A stretch of 64,000 nucleotides of DNA from Enterobacillus tribolii. GTDB taxonomy: Bacteria > Pseudomonadota > Gammaproteobacteria > Enterobacterales > Enterobacteriaceae. The DNA is taken from the NCBI RefSeq assembly GCF_003363015.1, contig NZ_QRAP01000014.1:30862-94861 (forward strand), read 5' to 3'. Within the stretch, counting starts at the first letter, position 1; every line of letters starts with the position of its first letter. Of this stretch, positions 34,982 to 43,831 are shown one piece after another. The notes beneath the pieces are model-generated. The model had not been told where the DNA came from. It saw only the letters and a program-made list of their open reading frames with translations, and searched no databases. The position numbers and the translations under genes are program-made.

Positions 34982-36475
34982 GTGGGCATCTCAGAGAAGT
35001 ACTTCCATGCGGATAACGCAACATCCGCGAATAAGCATGTTGAGCCGGTTGAAGAGATTTTGCCATTGGGGCAGATGCTGGTATACGGTTTCCAGCACGT
35101 GCTGGTGATGTACGCGGGGGCAATCGCCGTGCCGCTGATCATCGGCAAAGCCGTGGGAATGACCAACGATCAAATCATTTTGCTGATCAGCACCGACCTG
35201 TTTATCTGTGGCTGCGCCACCATCATGCAATCCATCGGCATCGGCCGCTGGATCGGCAGCCGTCTGCCCATCGTGCAGGGCTGTACCTTCGCAGCGTTGG
35301 TGCCGATGGGGCTGATCGGTCAGCAATACGGCATCGGGGGCATTTCCGGCGCGGTTATCGTCGCGGGTATCTTCACCCTGCTGTGCGCCCCCTGGGTGTG
35401 CAAGCTGGTGCGCTTCTTTCCCAAGGCCGTCATGGGGACCATTGTTACGCTGATCGGCCTGTCCATCCTGCCCGTCGCCGGCGGTTGGATCGGCGGCGGC
35501 GATCTGGACGCCGTCAGCTTCGGCAGCGGCGGTTCGCTGCTGATGGCGACGCTGACGCTGCTGGTCGTATTGCTGGTCTACACCTTTGGCAGCGGCATGG
35601 TGAAGAACATCGCCGTTCTGATCGGCATCATCGCCGGCACCCTGGTTTATCTGGCGATGGGGAAACTGGATTTGTCCAACCTGCACGCAACGGGCTGGCT
35701 GGCGTTTCCCCGGCCGATGCGCTTCGCGGCGATTGAATTTCACCTGATGCCGGCGATGCTGATGTCGATGGTGATGATCGTCGTGATGGTGGAAACCATG
35801 TCGTCGATGATGGCGATGGGCGACATCGTCGAGCGCCCCGCCGATCAAAACACGCTCAAGCGCGGGCTGTACGCCTGCGGCGGCGCAACGCTGATCGGCG
35901 GTATCTTTAACATGTTCCCTTATGCCGCCTTCGCCCAGAACGTCGGGCTGGTCAGCATGACCGGCGTGCGCAGCCGTTTTATCGTCGGCGTCTCCGGGCT
36001 GATCCTGATTACGCTGGGGCTGTTTCCCAAGCTCGCCGCGCTGGTCGTGGCGGTGCCGAAGCCGGTGCTGGGCGGCGCGGGCATCGTGATGTTCGGCATG
36101 GTGGCCGTTTCCGGCATCCGTACGCTGGGGCAGGTTGATTACCGTAACAACAATAATGGCATGGTCGTGGCCCTGACGCTGGGCATCGGCATGTTGCCGG
36201 TGCTGGTGCCGCAGTTGTTCCGCCAGTTGCCGCCCGCGGCGGAGATGTTTCTGCACAGCGGTATCACCGTCGGCACCATCGTCGCCATTCTCGCTAACCT
36301 GATCCTCAACGGGTTTGATCGTCAGACCAAAATTCCCGGCTGCCGTGAATGCACGTTGCCTGACACCTCAACCCCGAACAGCACTGCGGCACGCGACGTT
36401 GCTATCCGCACCGTGCGGGTGTGGCTGCTGCTGAAGCGTTTTCAGGCCAAACACGAAGACGTCACGGAAAGATAA
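34982..36475 (+). CDS. NCS2-family purine permease (xanthine/urate type)
   Basis: 497 residues from a GTG with AAGGAG 5 bases upstream. About 12-14 membrane spans are visible. Family marks: GFQHVLVMYAGAIAVPLIIG near the N-terminus, the substrate-site region FAQNVGLVSMTGVRSR, and ETMSSMMAMGDIV. This is the nucleobase:cation symporter-2 family (XanQ, UacT, PbuX relatives), importing xanthine or uric acid with protons. The substrate cannot be fixed from sequence; the Q-N-V pattern fits xanthine/urate carriers better than uracil carriers. It stands as a single gene, ending in a hairpin. Confidence 0.88.
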   Translation: MGISEKYFHADNATSANKHVEPVEEILPLGQMLVYGFQHVLVMYAGAIAVPLIIGKAVGMTNDQIILLISTDLFICGCATIMQSIGIGRWIGSRLPIVQGCTFAALVPMGLIGQQYGIGGISGAVIVAGIFTLLCAPWVCKLVRFFPKAVMGTIVTLIGLSILPVAGGWIGGGDLDAVSFGSGGSLLMATLTLLVVLLVYTFGSGMVKNIAVLIGIIAGTLVYLAMGKLDLSNLHATGWLAFPRPMRFAAIEFHLMPAMLMSMVMIVVMVETMSSMMAMGDIVERPADQNTLKRGLYACGGATLIGGIFNMFPYAAFAQNVGLVSMTGVRSRFIVGVSGLILITLGLFPKLAALVVAVPKPVLGGAGIVMFGMVAVSGIRTLGQVDYRNNNNGMVVALTLGIGMLPVLVPQLFRQLPPAAEMFLHSGITVGTIVAILANLILNGFDRQTKIPGCRECTLPDTSTPNSTAARDVAIRTVRVWLLLKRFQAKHEDVTER

Positions 36476-36483
36476 TTCCCCCT

Positions 36484-36510
36484 GCGCGGCTCTCAGTATG
36501 AGAGTCGCGC
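36484..36510 (+). terminator. Hairpin after the NCS2 permease
   Basis: 12-bp stem GCGCGGCTCTCA/TGAGAGTCGCGC with one G-U pair and a GTA loop, 8 bases after the stop. No T-run, so possibly Rho-assisted or an mRNA end protector. Confidence 0.6.
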
Positions 36511-36733
36511 CTATCAAATTCGCATCCCTCTGATACAGCCTGGCAAGTTTATTTATTAAACAATTTAAGAATGAAATTTAACCAGGAATAAATTCAGTAG
36601 CTGTATCGTTTCTTCACGTCCTGCGGCCGTTTTCTTCGCCCTTTCCGGCATGGCTGGCACTGTTCTTGCCTTTATTACTCTGCCTTCAGCCACCGCGGTG
36701 GCTGGAATACCTAAACGTGAAAAGGACAGGAAA

Positions 36734-38383
36734 ATGGCGCAAATAAATGAAACTATAACGACCCCACCTATTTCCCCCCTTGGCAGTTTTTTCGCTAAAC
36801 CCCGCATCATCGCCAAACCCGGTTTTAACCGCTGGCTGGTGCCGCCGGCTGCGCTGGCCGTGCACCTGTGTATCGGTATGGCTTATGGCTTTTCCGTGTA
36901 CTGGCTGCCGATGTCGCAATTAATCGGCGGCAGCGAACCCCTGGTGTGCCCGGTTGATATGTCGTTCTGGCAGCAGTTGGTAACCCGTAGCTGCGACTGG
37001 AAAATCTCCATGCTCGGCTGGACCTATACGCTGTTCTTCGTGTTCCTCGGCTGTTCCGCCGCGTTGTGGGGCAGCTGGCTGGAGAAAGTCGGCCCCCGCC
37101 TGGTCAGCTTCGTCGCCACGCTCTGCTGGTGCGGCGGGCTGCTGCTTTCCGCCGTCGCAATTTATTACCACCAGCTCTGGCTGCTGTGGCTGGGCGCCGG
37201 CGTGATCGGCGGTATCGGGCTGGGTCTGGGCTATATTTCCCCGGTGTCGACCCTGCTGCGCTGGTTTCCCGACAAACGCGGCATGGCGGCCGGGATGGCG
37301 ATTATGGGATTCGGCGGCGGCGCGCTGGTGGGCGCCCCGCTGGCAAACTGGCTGATGAACTTTTTCGCCGACGCCACCGGTAATGGCGTCTGGCAAAGCA
37401 TTCTGACGCTTTCCCTGATCTATGCGCTGTTCATGTTTTGCGGCACCTTCGGCTACCGCCTGCCGCCGCTCGGCTGGCACCCGTCAGGGGATAAAGCGCA
37501 GAAAGCGGTCAGCCGGAACCACACGATTCAGGTTCATGTCAGCGTCGCTTGGCGCACGCCGCAGTTCTGGCTGCTGTGGCTGGTGTTGTGGCTGAACGTC
37601 ACCGCCGGCATCGGCCTGCTGGGCATGGCTTCGCCAATGCTGCAGGAAATTTTTGCCGGTAAGCTGCTGTCGCTCGATCTCGCCTGGCAGGAGCTGAATG
37701 ACGACCAGCTGCGCCGCATCGCGACCATCGCGGCGGGATTTACCGGGCTGCTCAGCCTGTTTAACATCGTCGGCCGTTTTTTCTGGGCGTCGGTGTCGGA
37801 CGCCTGCGGCAGAAAGATGACCTTTGCCATCATCTTTATGCTCGGCGCCGTGCTGTACGGCTCCGTGCCGCTGATTAATCACGCCGGCTACGTCACGCTT
37901 TTCGTCTGCGCGTTCTGCGTGATTATCTCTATGTACGGCGGCGGATTCGCCACTATTCCCGCCTATCTGGCCGATATTTTCGGCTCTCAGATGGTGGGTG
38001 CAATTCACGGCCGCCTGCTGACGGCCTGGTCTGCCGCCGGCATCAGCGGCCCGGTGCTGGTCAACTACCTGCGCGAATACCAGCTTGCGCAGGGGATCGC
38101 GCCGGAAAACGTGTATGACATCACCCTGATGGTACTGACCGGGTTGCTGGTCATCGGGTTTATCTGTAACCAGCTGGTACGGCCGGTGTCGGAAAAGCAC
38201 GCGATGACACAAGAACAGCAGCAGCAGGCGAAAGGCATGTACACCGTCAATAAAGATGCGCAGTTAACCTGGGAAGCACGCCCCTCCTATGCGCTGATGA
38301 CGCTGAGCTGGATCGCCGTCGGTATTCCGTTGCTGTGGGGCATGGGAATGACCCTGCGCCAGGCGGTGCGTTTCTTTATGTAA
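36734..38383 (+). CDS. OFA-family MFS transporter
   Basis: 549 residues from ATG 36734 (AAGGACAGG upstream); the frame continues 28 codons further up without a ribosome site. Twelve or so membrane spans are seen. The long loop after span 1 with PVDMSFWQQLVTRSCDW and the motifs GGIGLGLGYISPVSTLLRWFPDKRG (quoted in part as YISPVSTLLRWFPDKRG) and MYGGGFATIPAYLADIFG are typical of the oxalate/formate-antiporter (OFA) branch, related to E. coli YhjX. Transport of a small organic acid is likely; the true substrate is unknown. Single-gene unit with a clean terminator. Confidence 0.88.
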   Translation: MAQINETITTPPISPLGSFFAKPRIIAKPGFNRWLVPPAALAVHLCIGMAYGFSVYWLPMSQLIGGSEPLVCPVDMSFWQQLVTRSCDWKISMLGWTYTLFFVFLGCSAALWGSWLEKVGPRLVSFVATLCWCGGLLLSAVAIYYHQLWLLWLGAGVIGGIGLGLGYISPVSTLLRWFPDKRGMAAGMAIMGFGGGALVGAPLANWLMNFFADATGNGVWQSILTLSLIYALFMFCGTFGYRLPPLGWHPSGDKAQKAVSRNHTIQVHVSVAWRTPQFWLLWLVLWLNVTAGIGLLGMASPMLQEIFAGKLLSLDLAWQELNDDQLRRIATIAAGFTGLLSLFNIVGRFFWASVSDACGRKMTFAIIFMLGAVLYGSVPLINHAGYVTLFVCAFCVIISMYGGGFATIPAYLADIFGSQMVGAIHGRLLTAWSAAGISGPVLVNYLREYQLAQGIAPENVYDITLMVLTGLLVIGFICNQLVRPVSEKHAMTQEQQQQAKGMYTVNKDAQLTWEARPSYALMTLSWIAVGIPLLWGMGMTLRQAVRFFM

Positions 38384-38408
38384 CCGTTTAATTACCGCAA
38401 GCCGGGAG

Positions 38409-38440
38409 AACCCGCTCCTGTTTCAGGCGCGGGTTTTTAT
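38409..38440 (+). terminator. Rho-independent terminator after the MFS gene
   Basis: Stem AACCCGC/GCGGGTT (38409-38415 with 38429-38435) extended inward by CCTG/CAGG around a TTT loop, followed by TTTAT. 25 bases after the stop codon. Confidence 0.85.
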
Positions 38441-39211
38441 GTTGTGTTATTGCACGGATTTATAAGACGAAAACGGAGATACAGGCGCCCGGTCCGCTAT
38501 GTATCAATTTCTCTCTTCCCGCCCAGCCGGACGTAGCGGCACACCTGGCGGCAAGCACCTCCCCGTCCCGGCTGACGCAAACCGCCGCTGCTGTTCACGC
38601 GGATGTCCCTGTGGTACGCGCTGGCTGGCGACATCGTGCAGCTTATTGTCTCAGGGCGTTGCTGGCGCGGCGTCGATGCAATCGCAGGACGGGCACCGGC
38701 GGCGCTTCGCTTATTTCCCTGGCCCGGGTGATCTTTATCTGCTACTGCCTTGCCGGCGTTTGCTGGATATATGTGGGGCGCAAACTGAAAGCCACAGCCT
38801 GATTATCTGCACCTGCCCCGCACAACGTTATGCCGTGCGGCATTAATCCCGTAAAGATGCGTTGTTAATAAGCGCCTCCTCGCGATGGATAATTAATAAA
38901 CATGCGCTAATCCGCTTCTTCCGGTCTATTTACAGAATATCCCTATATTATTAATCGCGCAGATTTCACTGCATCTGTGCGATATTTTCATCTGGCATTT
39001 TTTGATGATTAGGATAAAACCCAACTCATGAATCAATGACGGTATCATCTATCGAAAAATAAAAGAGCAGATAAAGCCACTCGCATATTTCATGGTTAAG
39101 ACGTATGATTTATGCCTCATAATTACGTTGCAAAGCTTCTGATTCTAATCGGCGGATTCATTCGTCTTATTAGTCCCTGATATCGTCGTTCATCGCAGGC
39201 AGACATAATTA
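38441..39211. other. Gene-poor region with possible gene relics
   Basis: About 770 bases without a convincing intact gene. Between 38500 and 38846 short coding-like stretches appear in different frames: one near 38600-38725 reads SLWYALAGDIVQLIVSG, and another frame ends ARVIFICYCLAGVCWIYVGRKLKA with a stop at 38800-38802. This looks like a decayed small membrane-protein gene with frameshifts, but no family was identified. A 9-bp hairpin (CGCGCAGAT/ATCTGTGCG, 38956-38981, one G-U) followed by ATATTTT may be a terminator of an unknown transcript. From 38850 on the DNA is AT-rich and probably contains the promoter of the lipoprotein gene. Confidence 0.4.
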
Positions 39212-39757
39212 ATGAAAAGATATATTAACAAGTTGTTGTTCCCCATTATCCTTGGTGTTTCACTGAGCGCATGCCAGCAGGATCAAGACACCAACGCCAA
39301 CCGGTTTTATACCCCGCTTTCCGGCGCAACGTGCCAGCAGCGCGTGCTAGAGGAAGTGACCGGCAGTACGGCAGACCGCTGCCCTGGCGTTGCGAATTAT
39401 CAGTTGGATATTCTTTATGATGATAATCGCATGTCGCTCGATATCATTACGCCCGATCAGAACACCCATCCGTTAAATCTCTGGGACATTTTACCCTCAG
39501 GTTCATCTTCCCTGGCCAGCAATGCCGAATGGCGGATGAAAGACGGAAAACCTTTTGCCCTGATCGTCCGGGTTGATACCACCGACCAGAGTAATATCAA
39601 CAACCCTGTACGTTCGTCTCATCTGATGATTAGCAAAATTACTCAGAGCCAAATTTGCGTGGTCGATAAGATCAATGCCGCACAAGAAAAAGCGACCGAG
39701 GAAGCGAATCAAGTGGCGGACAATGCGGCAAATAAACCCTGTTTGCCCACTGAGTAA
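39212..39757 (+). CDS. Lipoprotein of unknown function, candidate immunity protein
   Basis: 181 residues. The signal peptide (KRYINKLLFPIILGVSLSAC) ends in a lipobox with Cys21, so the protein is lipid-anchored in the periplasm. Four or more further cysteines (ATCQQRV, DRCPGVA, SQICVV, KPCLP) suggest disulfides. No known domain recognised; the tail is Ala/Glu-rich. It lies 51 bases before a gene for a peptidoglycan peptidase that has no signal peptide. Periplasmic lipoproteins next to such enzymes are often their inhibitors, so an immunity role is plausible but not shown. Confidence 0.75.
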   Translation: MKRYINKLLFPIILGVSLSACQQDQDTNANRFYTPLSGATCQQRVLEEVTGSTADRCPGVANYQLDILYDDNRMSLDIITPDQNTHPLNLWDILPSGSSSLASNAEWRMKDGKPFALIVRVDTTDQSNINNPVRSSHLMISKITQSQICVVDKINAAQEKATEEANQVADNAANKPCLPTE

Positions 39758-39808
39758 TAGCAGTCTCAATAAAATATGGAATTACTTTAAATAAAGAAGG
39801 AATCCATT

Positions 39809-40690
39809 ATGGCTTCTCCGGCTCCGGCATGTAAGAAAGCACTACTCGACGCAACGCAAAAATGGCCCAACCGTAACCGGGCTGCCGATGGCATTATGGG
39901 CGACGCCGCCCACCAGGCCAGACGCAGCGACCACAACGAAGGCAACGCCTTTGACCTGACCCACGATCCGCTGAACGGCGTTGACTGCGCCACACTTTCC
40001 CGCGACGTGTTGCAGGATTCCAGGGTGAAATACGTTATCTACAACCGCCAGATCAACAGCCTCGACGGCAAGGGCTGGCGTACGTATAACGGCGCCAACC
40101 CCCACACCAAACATATGCATGTCTCCATTAAGAATGACAAACGCAGCGATGTCTCTGCCTGGCCGTGGTCCAGCGCAGCCGGTTTGTCAGACGCCAGCGC
40201 AACGGGCGCGGCGGCGCCGGCGGCCAGAGGAACCAACTACCCCGGTTCCCCGGTGAAAAAAGGCCAGAGCGGGGAGACCGTCGGCCTGATCCAGAAACAG
40301 TTGAACAAGCAGGGTTCGATGCTGACGGTAGACAATCACTTTGGTGATAAAACTTACCAGGCGCTGAAGCTTTTCCAAAGCCGCAACCGGCTAACCCCCG
40401 ACGGCATCGCCGGCGCGCAAACCTGGGCCGCGCTGTTCGCTACCGGCAGCGCAGGTGTGGGTGCAGCCGTTCCCGGCTTCACCACCAATCTGTCGCAGGG
40501 CAGCCGCGGCACGAACGTCACCAAGGTTCAGCAACAGCTGAATACTCTGGGCGTCACCCCCAGGCTGTCAACCGACGGCGTATTCGGCGCCAAAACCCGT
40601 GCGGCCGTTATCGGCTTCCAGCGTAAGTCCGGCATCACGCCTGACGGCGTCGTCGGTCCGCATACCTGGTCACGCCTGTGGCGCCGTTAA
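39809..40690 (+). CDS. M15-like peptidoglycan peptidase with two PG-binding domains
   Basis: 293 residues, start after AAGAAGGAATCC. The N-terminal domain (about 1-115) has the zinc-peptidase pattern of D-Ala-D-Ala carboxypeptidase/endolysin M15-like enzymes: SDHNEGNAFDLTHD and, further on, HTKHMHVSIKND. Two peptidoglycan_binding_1 domains follow (about 145-215: VKKGQSGETVGLIQKQL...DKTYQALKLFQ; and 228-293: GSRGTNVTKVQQQLNTLG, KTRAAVIGFQ), each ending in TWAALF or TWSRLWRR. No signal peptide is visible, so it must be released by lysis or by a special route; lying 5 kb from a T6SS cluster it is a candidate cell-wall effector. A phage-derived endolysin is the alternative. Confidence 0.85.
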   Translation: MASPAPACKKALLDATQKWPNRNRAADGIMGDAAHQARRSDHNEGNAFDLTHDPLNGVDCATLSRDVLQDSRVKYVIYNRQINSLDGKGWRTYNGANPHTKHMHVSIKNDKRSDVSAWPWSSAAGLSDASATGAAAPAARGTNYPGSPVKKGQSGETVGLIQKQLNKQGSMLTVDNHFGDKTYQALKLFQSRNRLTPDGIAGAQTWAALFATGSAGVGAAVPGFTTNLSQGSRGTNVTKVQQQLNTLGVTPRLSTDGVFGAKTRAAVIGFQRKSGITPDGVVGPHTWSRLWRR

Positions 40691-40715
40691 AACGCCCGGT
40701 GCGGTAACAAAGCGA

Positions 40716-40752
40716 AACCCCATGACGATAAGACGCATGGGGTTCGTTTTTT
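40716..40752. terminator. Terminator between convergent genes
   Basis: Perfect 9-bp stem AACCCCATG/CATGGGGTT (40716-40724 with 40736-40744), then CGTTTTTT on the + strand. It ends the peptidase gene and lies 11 bases beyond the stop of the convergent aldolase gene, where it may also work on the - strand. Confidence 0.85.
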
Positions 40753-40762
40753 GGCGCTCACA

Positions 40763-41776
40763 TCAGTGGTTCAGCAGATCCAACGCCACATCAACGATCA
40801 TATCCTCCTGCCCTCCGACCATTTTCCGCTTGCCCAGCTCCACCAGGATATCAACGGTATTAAGGTGATATTTCTGTGCCGCAGCCTCGGCATGGCGCAG
40901 GAAACTGGAGTAAACCCCGGCATAGCCCAGCGCCAGCGTATCGCGATCCAGCCGCACCGGCCGGGTCTGAAGCGGCCGTACCAGGCTTTCGGCGGCATCC
41001 ATCAGACGATACAGGTCACAACCGTGTTGCCAGCCCAGCTTGTTCGCCACGGCGATAAAGGCCTCCAGCGGCGCGTTGCCCGCGCCGGCGCCCATGCCGG
41101 TGAGGCTGGCATCGATGCGGTCACACCCCTCTTCCACCGCGGCGACCGAGTTGGCGACGCCCAGCGCCAGATTATGGTGGGCGTGCATCCCGGTCAGGGT
41201 TTCCGGCTTCAGGACGGCCTTCAGCGCACGGAAGCGTTCGCGAATGTCGGCCGTGGTCATCGCGCCGGCGGAATCGACCACGTAAACACAGGTCGCGCCG
41301 TAACTCTCCATCTTCTGGGCCTGTTTCGCCAGGTTCTCCGGCGTGGTCATATGGCTCATCATCAGGAAACCCACGGTATCCATGCCCAGCCTGCGCGCCT
41401 CTTCAATGTGCTGACGGGAGATATCCGCTTCGGTACAGTGCGTCGCTACCCGTACCAGGCGAATCCCGGCATCCCAGGCATCGCGCAGTTCATGCACCGT
41501 CCCGATCCCCGGAATCAGCAAGGTCGCCAGCATCGCGCGCTCCGCGCTTTCCGCCGCCGCCGCAATCATCTCCAAATCGGTATGCGCGCTGAAACCATAG
41601 TTGAAGCTGGAGCCGGCCAGCCCGTCACCGTGCGCGATTTCAATGGCGTCCACACCGGCCTGATCCAGCGCATGAACCACCTGGCGCACCTGTTCCAGCG
41701 AATACTGGTGACGCACGGCATGGCTGCCGTCACGCAGCGTAACGTCTGAAATGAACAGCTTTTTCTCTTTCATCAT
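40763..41776 (-). CDS. 4-hydroxy-2-oxovalerate aldolase
   Basis: 337 residues, matching DmpG/MhpE/XylK. It splits 4-hydroxy-2-oxovalerate into pyruvate and acetaldehyde. The Mn-site motifs are present: [13 protein letters not shown] (Arg15, Asp16, His19) and the [14 protein letters not shown] pair. In the family it forms a channelling complex with the acylating acetaldehyde dehydrogenase encoded just upstream. Its 5' end is odd: a perfect 20-bp tandem duplication has shifted the original start out of frame, so the good ribosome site AAGGAG now serves a 9-codon leader (41773-41802) whose TGA overlaps this ATG. Last gene of the operon. Confidence 0.95.
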   Translation of the reverse strand: MMKEKKLFISDVTLRDGSHAVRHQYSLEQVRQVVHALDQAGVDAIEIAHGDGLAGSSFNYGFSAHTDLEMIAAAAESAERAMLATLLIPGIGTVHELRDAWDAGIRLVRVATHCTEADISRQHIEEARRLGMDTVGFLMMSHMTTPENLAKQAQKMESYGATCVYVVDSAGAMTTADIRERFRALKAVLKPETLTGMHAHHNLALGVANSVAAVEEGCDRIDASLTGMGAGAGNAPLEAFIAVANKLGWQHGCDLYRLMDAAESLVRPLQTRPVRLDRDTLALGYAGVYSSFLRHAEAAAQKYHLNTVDILVELGKRKMVGGQEDMIVDVALDLLNH

Positions 41777-41799
41777 AGATTTTTCTCTTTCATCATAGA
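41760..41799. repeat. Perfect 20-bp tandem duplication over the aldolase start
   Basis: Two head-to-tail identical 20-bp copies (41760-41779 and 41780-41799), each containing the start sequence that reads TATGATGAAAGAG on the - strand. Because 20 is not a multiple of three, the copy places the two starts in different frames. Looks like a recent slippage or unequal exchange. Confidence 0.97.
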
Positions 41800-41802
41800 C
41801 AT
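41773..41802 (-). CDS. Nine-residue leader peptide created by the duplication
   Basis: ATG at 41802 has AAGGAG 5 bases upstream and reads MSMMKEKNL before a TGA at 41775-41773. The TGA overlaps the aldolase ATG (ATGA), so aldolase translation may depend on ribosomes ending here. Without the second copy this ATG would read straight into the aldolase ([10 protein letters not shown]), showing it is the former start. Confidence 0.55.
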   Translation of the reverse strand: MSMMKEKNL

Positions 41803-41811
41803 GCCGACTCC

Positions 41812-42744
41812 TTACAGTAAGCGGGTTTGCGCCAGACGCTCCGCGCAGGCTTTGGCCGCCGAGGTCATGATGTCCAGATTTCCGGCGTAGGACGGCAGGT
41901 AGTGCGCCGCGCCTTCCACTTCCAGAAAGACGGAGGTTTTCAGGCCCGTCATCTTTCCGAGTCTGGGTATTGTCACGGGGTTCGCCTCGTCATGCAGATC
42001 GAACTGTACCTTTTGCTTCAGGCGGTAACCGGGAACATAGCGCTGAATGGCGGCCACCATCCGTTCTACGCTATCTTCAATGGCAGCGCGGTCGGCCGGG
42101 TCAGACAGAGTAAATACCGTATCGCGCATCATTACCGGCGGTTCGGCCGGGTTGAGGATGATGATCGCCTTGCCGCACGCCGCGCCGCCGACGCGTTCTA
42201 TCGCCTGCGAAGTCGTTTCGGTGAACTCATCAATGTTCGCGCGCGTTCCCGGCCCGGCGGAGCGGCTGGCGATCGAGGCCACGATCTCGGCGTAATGCAC
42301 CTTCGCCACGCGCGCAACGGCGGCGACGATCGGAATCGTCGCCTGACCGCCGCAGGTCACCATGTTGATGTTGGGCGCGTCCAGTTGGTCGTCGAGGTTA
42401 ATCGCCGGGATGACATAAGGGCCGACGGCCGCCGGCGTCAGGTCAATCACCCGCACGCCGTGCTGCTGCAACAGCGCATTATTGTGCAGGTGCGCAGAGG
42501 CCGAGGTGGCGTCGAAAACGATTTTGACGTCGGCGAAACCGGGCATGGCAAGCAGCCCCTCCACGCCGGTATCAATCGCGGCAACGCCCATACGCGCCGC
42601 GCGCGCCAGCCCGTCCGACGCCGGATCTATGCCCACCAGCGCCGCCATTTCCAGATGGTCGCCGTGGCGCAGAATTTTAATCATCAGATCGGTGCCGATA
42701 TTGCCCGAGCCGATGATGGCAACCTTAACCCTAGCGCTGTTCAT
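41812..42744 (-). CDS. Acetaldehyde dehydrogenase (acylating)
   Basis: 310 residues, DmpF/MhpF/XylQ family. It oxidises acetaldehyde with NAD+ and CoA to acetyl-CoA, the last step of the meta pathway. Visible: the Rossmann motif [12 protein letters not shown] (about 8-19) and the catalytic cysteine in [10 protein letters not shown] (Cys131). It forms a tight complex with the aldolase whose gene follows. Its start lies 14 bases inside the end of the tautomerase gene on the same strand, implying coupled translation. Confidence 0.96.
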   Translation of the reverse strand: MNSARVKVAIIGSGNIGTDLMIKILRHGDHLEMAALVGIDPASDGLARAARMGVAAIDTGVEGLLAMPGFADVKIVFDATSASAHLHNNALLQQHGVRVIDLTPAAVGPYVIPAINLDDQLDAPNINMVTCGGQATIPIVAAVARVAKVHYAEIVASIASRSAGPGTRANIDEFTETTSQAIERVGGAACGKAIIILNPAEPPVMMRDTVFTLSDPADRAAIEDSVERMVAAIQRYVPGYRLKQKVQFDLHDEANPVTIPRLGKMTGLKTSVFLEVEGAAHYLPSYAGNLDIMTSAAKACAERLAQTRLL

Positions 42745-42943
42745 TTCCGCCTCCTTGCGCCGCGTTGCCCTTGGCGTTGCCGCCCACCCCCCAGTGCGCG
42801 CCCGGCAGTTCGTAAATCAATACCCGCACGCTTTCACGCGGGGCGTCCAGCGCCCGTACGGCGCCATCGGTCAGTTCTGCAATGAGCCGCACCTTCTGCT
42901 CATCGCTGCGACCGGCAATCAGGTTGACCTGAATAATCGGCAT
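42731..42943 (-). CDS. 4-oxalocrotonate tautomerase
   Basis: 70 residues from the ATG at 42943 (GAAGGTGG upstream). After Met removal the chain begins [12 protein letters not shown], giving the catalytic Pro1 and the conserved arginine of the 4-OT family (XylH/DmpI/PraC). It interconverts the enol and keto forms of 4-oxalocrotonate so that decarboxylation can follow. A little longer than the 62-residue classic enzyme because of a Gly/Asn-rich tail ([15 protein letters not shown]). The longer open frame up to 43099 overlaps the decarboxylase gene and is not used. Confidence 0.93.
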   Translation of the reverse strand: MPIIQVNLIAGRSDEQKVRLIAELTDGAVRALDAPRESVRVLIYELPGAHWGVGGNAKGNAAQGGGNEQR

Positions 42944-43025
42944 GTTGCCACCTTCATCAATAAGGGAGACAAGAGCGCCGCGCGGAGCATTTCCGGCCGC
43001 GCTCCCTGAAGCGCTGACGGCAGAC

Positions 43026-43820
43026 TTACCCGGCGGTGAAGCGCACCGACAAGCTGCCCAGGTTCTGGTAGCCGACGCTGATATTGTCGCCGGCAGCAAC
43101 CGGGATCGCCTCGGTCATGCCGCCCGTCAGAATCAGCGTCCCCGGCGGAATTTCGCGCCCGCGCGCGCCCAGCATATTCGCCAGCATCGCCACGCTGCTG
43201 GCAGGATGCCCCAACACCGCGGAACCGGCAGCGGTCGCCACCACTTCGCCATTCTTGTACATCACAACGCCAAGGTTGCGCAGATCCAGCCCAATCGGGC
43301 TGCGGCTGTAGCCGCCCAGCACGTAACGCGCCGACGAAGTGTTGTCGGCGATGACGCTTTTCAGATCGAAACGGAAATCCTTATAACGCGAGTCGATGAC
43401 TTCCAGGGCCGGCAGCACGAAGTCGGTTGCGGCCAGCACATCGCCGATGTGGCAGCCGGGGCCTTTCAGCGCACGTTTGGTCACGAACGCGATTTCTGCC
43501 TCCACCTTCGGGTGGATCAGCCGGGAACAGGGAATTTCACCGCCGTCGGCCACCGAGCCATAGTCGGTAATAAAGCCGTGAATCGGCTCGGTAACGCCCA
43601 TTTGCTTCATTTTGGCGTGGGAAGTCAGCCCCATCTTCAGCCCGGCGATCCTGACCCCGCGCGCCGTTTTGCGGGCGCGGATAATATCCTGGATGTCATA
43701 GGCATCCTCCCAGTCCATGTCCGGGTACTGGTCGGTGATCTTGGTCACCTCTTCGCGTTGCAGCTCGGCGTTCTCCAGGTAGGTCGCCAGCTGTTCGCGC
43801 GTGGTTTGATCTAACTTCAT
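43026..43820 (-). CDS. 4-oxalocrotonate decarboxylase
   Basis: 264 residues from the ATG at 43820, which has AAGGAG 7 bases upstream; the frame is open to 44570, but that extension is a shadow of the hydratase gene. Family motifs: GLKMGLTSHAKMKQMGV, HPKVEAEIAFV (metal-site glutamates), LPALEVIDSRYKDF, NLGVVMYKNGEVVATAAGSAVLGHPA (quoted in part here). It decarboxylates 2-oxo-3-hexenedioate to 2-oxopent-4-enoate and normally forms a complex with the hydratase encoded upstream (XylI with XylJ). Confidence 0.95.
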   Translation of the reverse strand: MKLDQTTREQLATYLENAELQREEVTKITDQYPDMDWEDAYDIQDIIRARKTARGVRIAGLKMGLTSHAKMKQMGVTEPIHGFITDYGSVADGGEIPCSRLIHPKVEAEIAFVTKRALKGPGCHIGDVLAATDFVLPALEVIDSRYKDFRFDLKSVIADNTSSARYVLGGYSRSPIGLDLRNLGVVMYKNGEVVATAAGSAVLGHPASSVAMLANMLGARGREIPPGTLILTGGMTEAIPVAAGDNISVGYQNLGSLSVRFTAG

Positions 43821-43831
43821 CGGGTTGCTCC

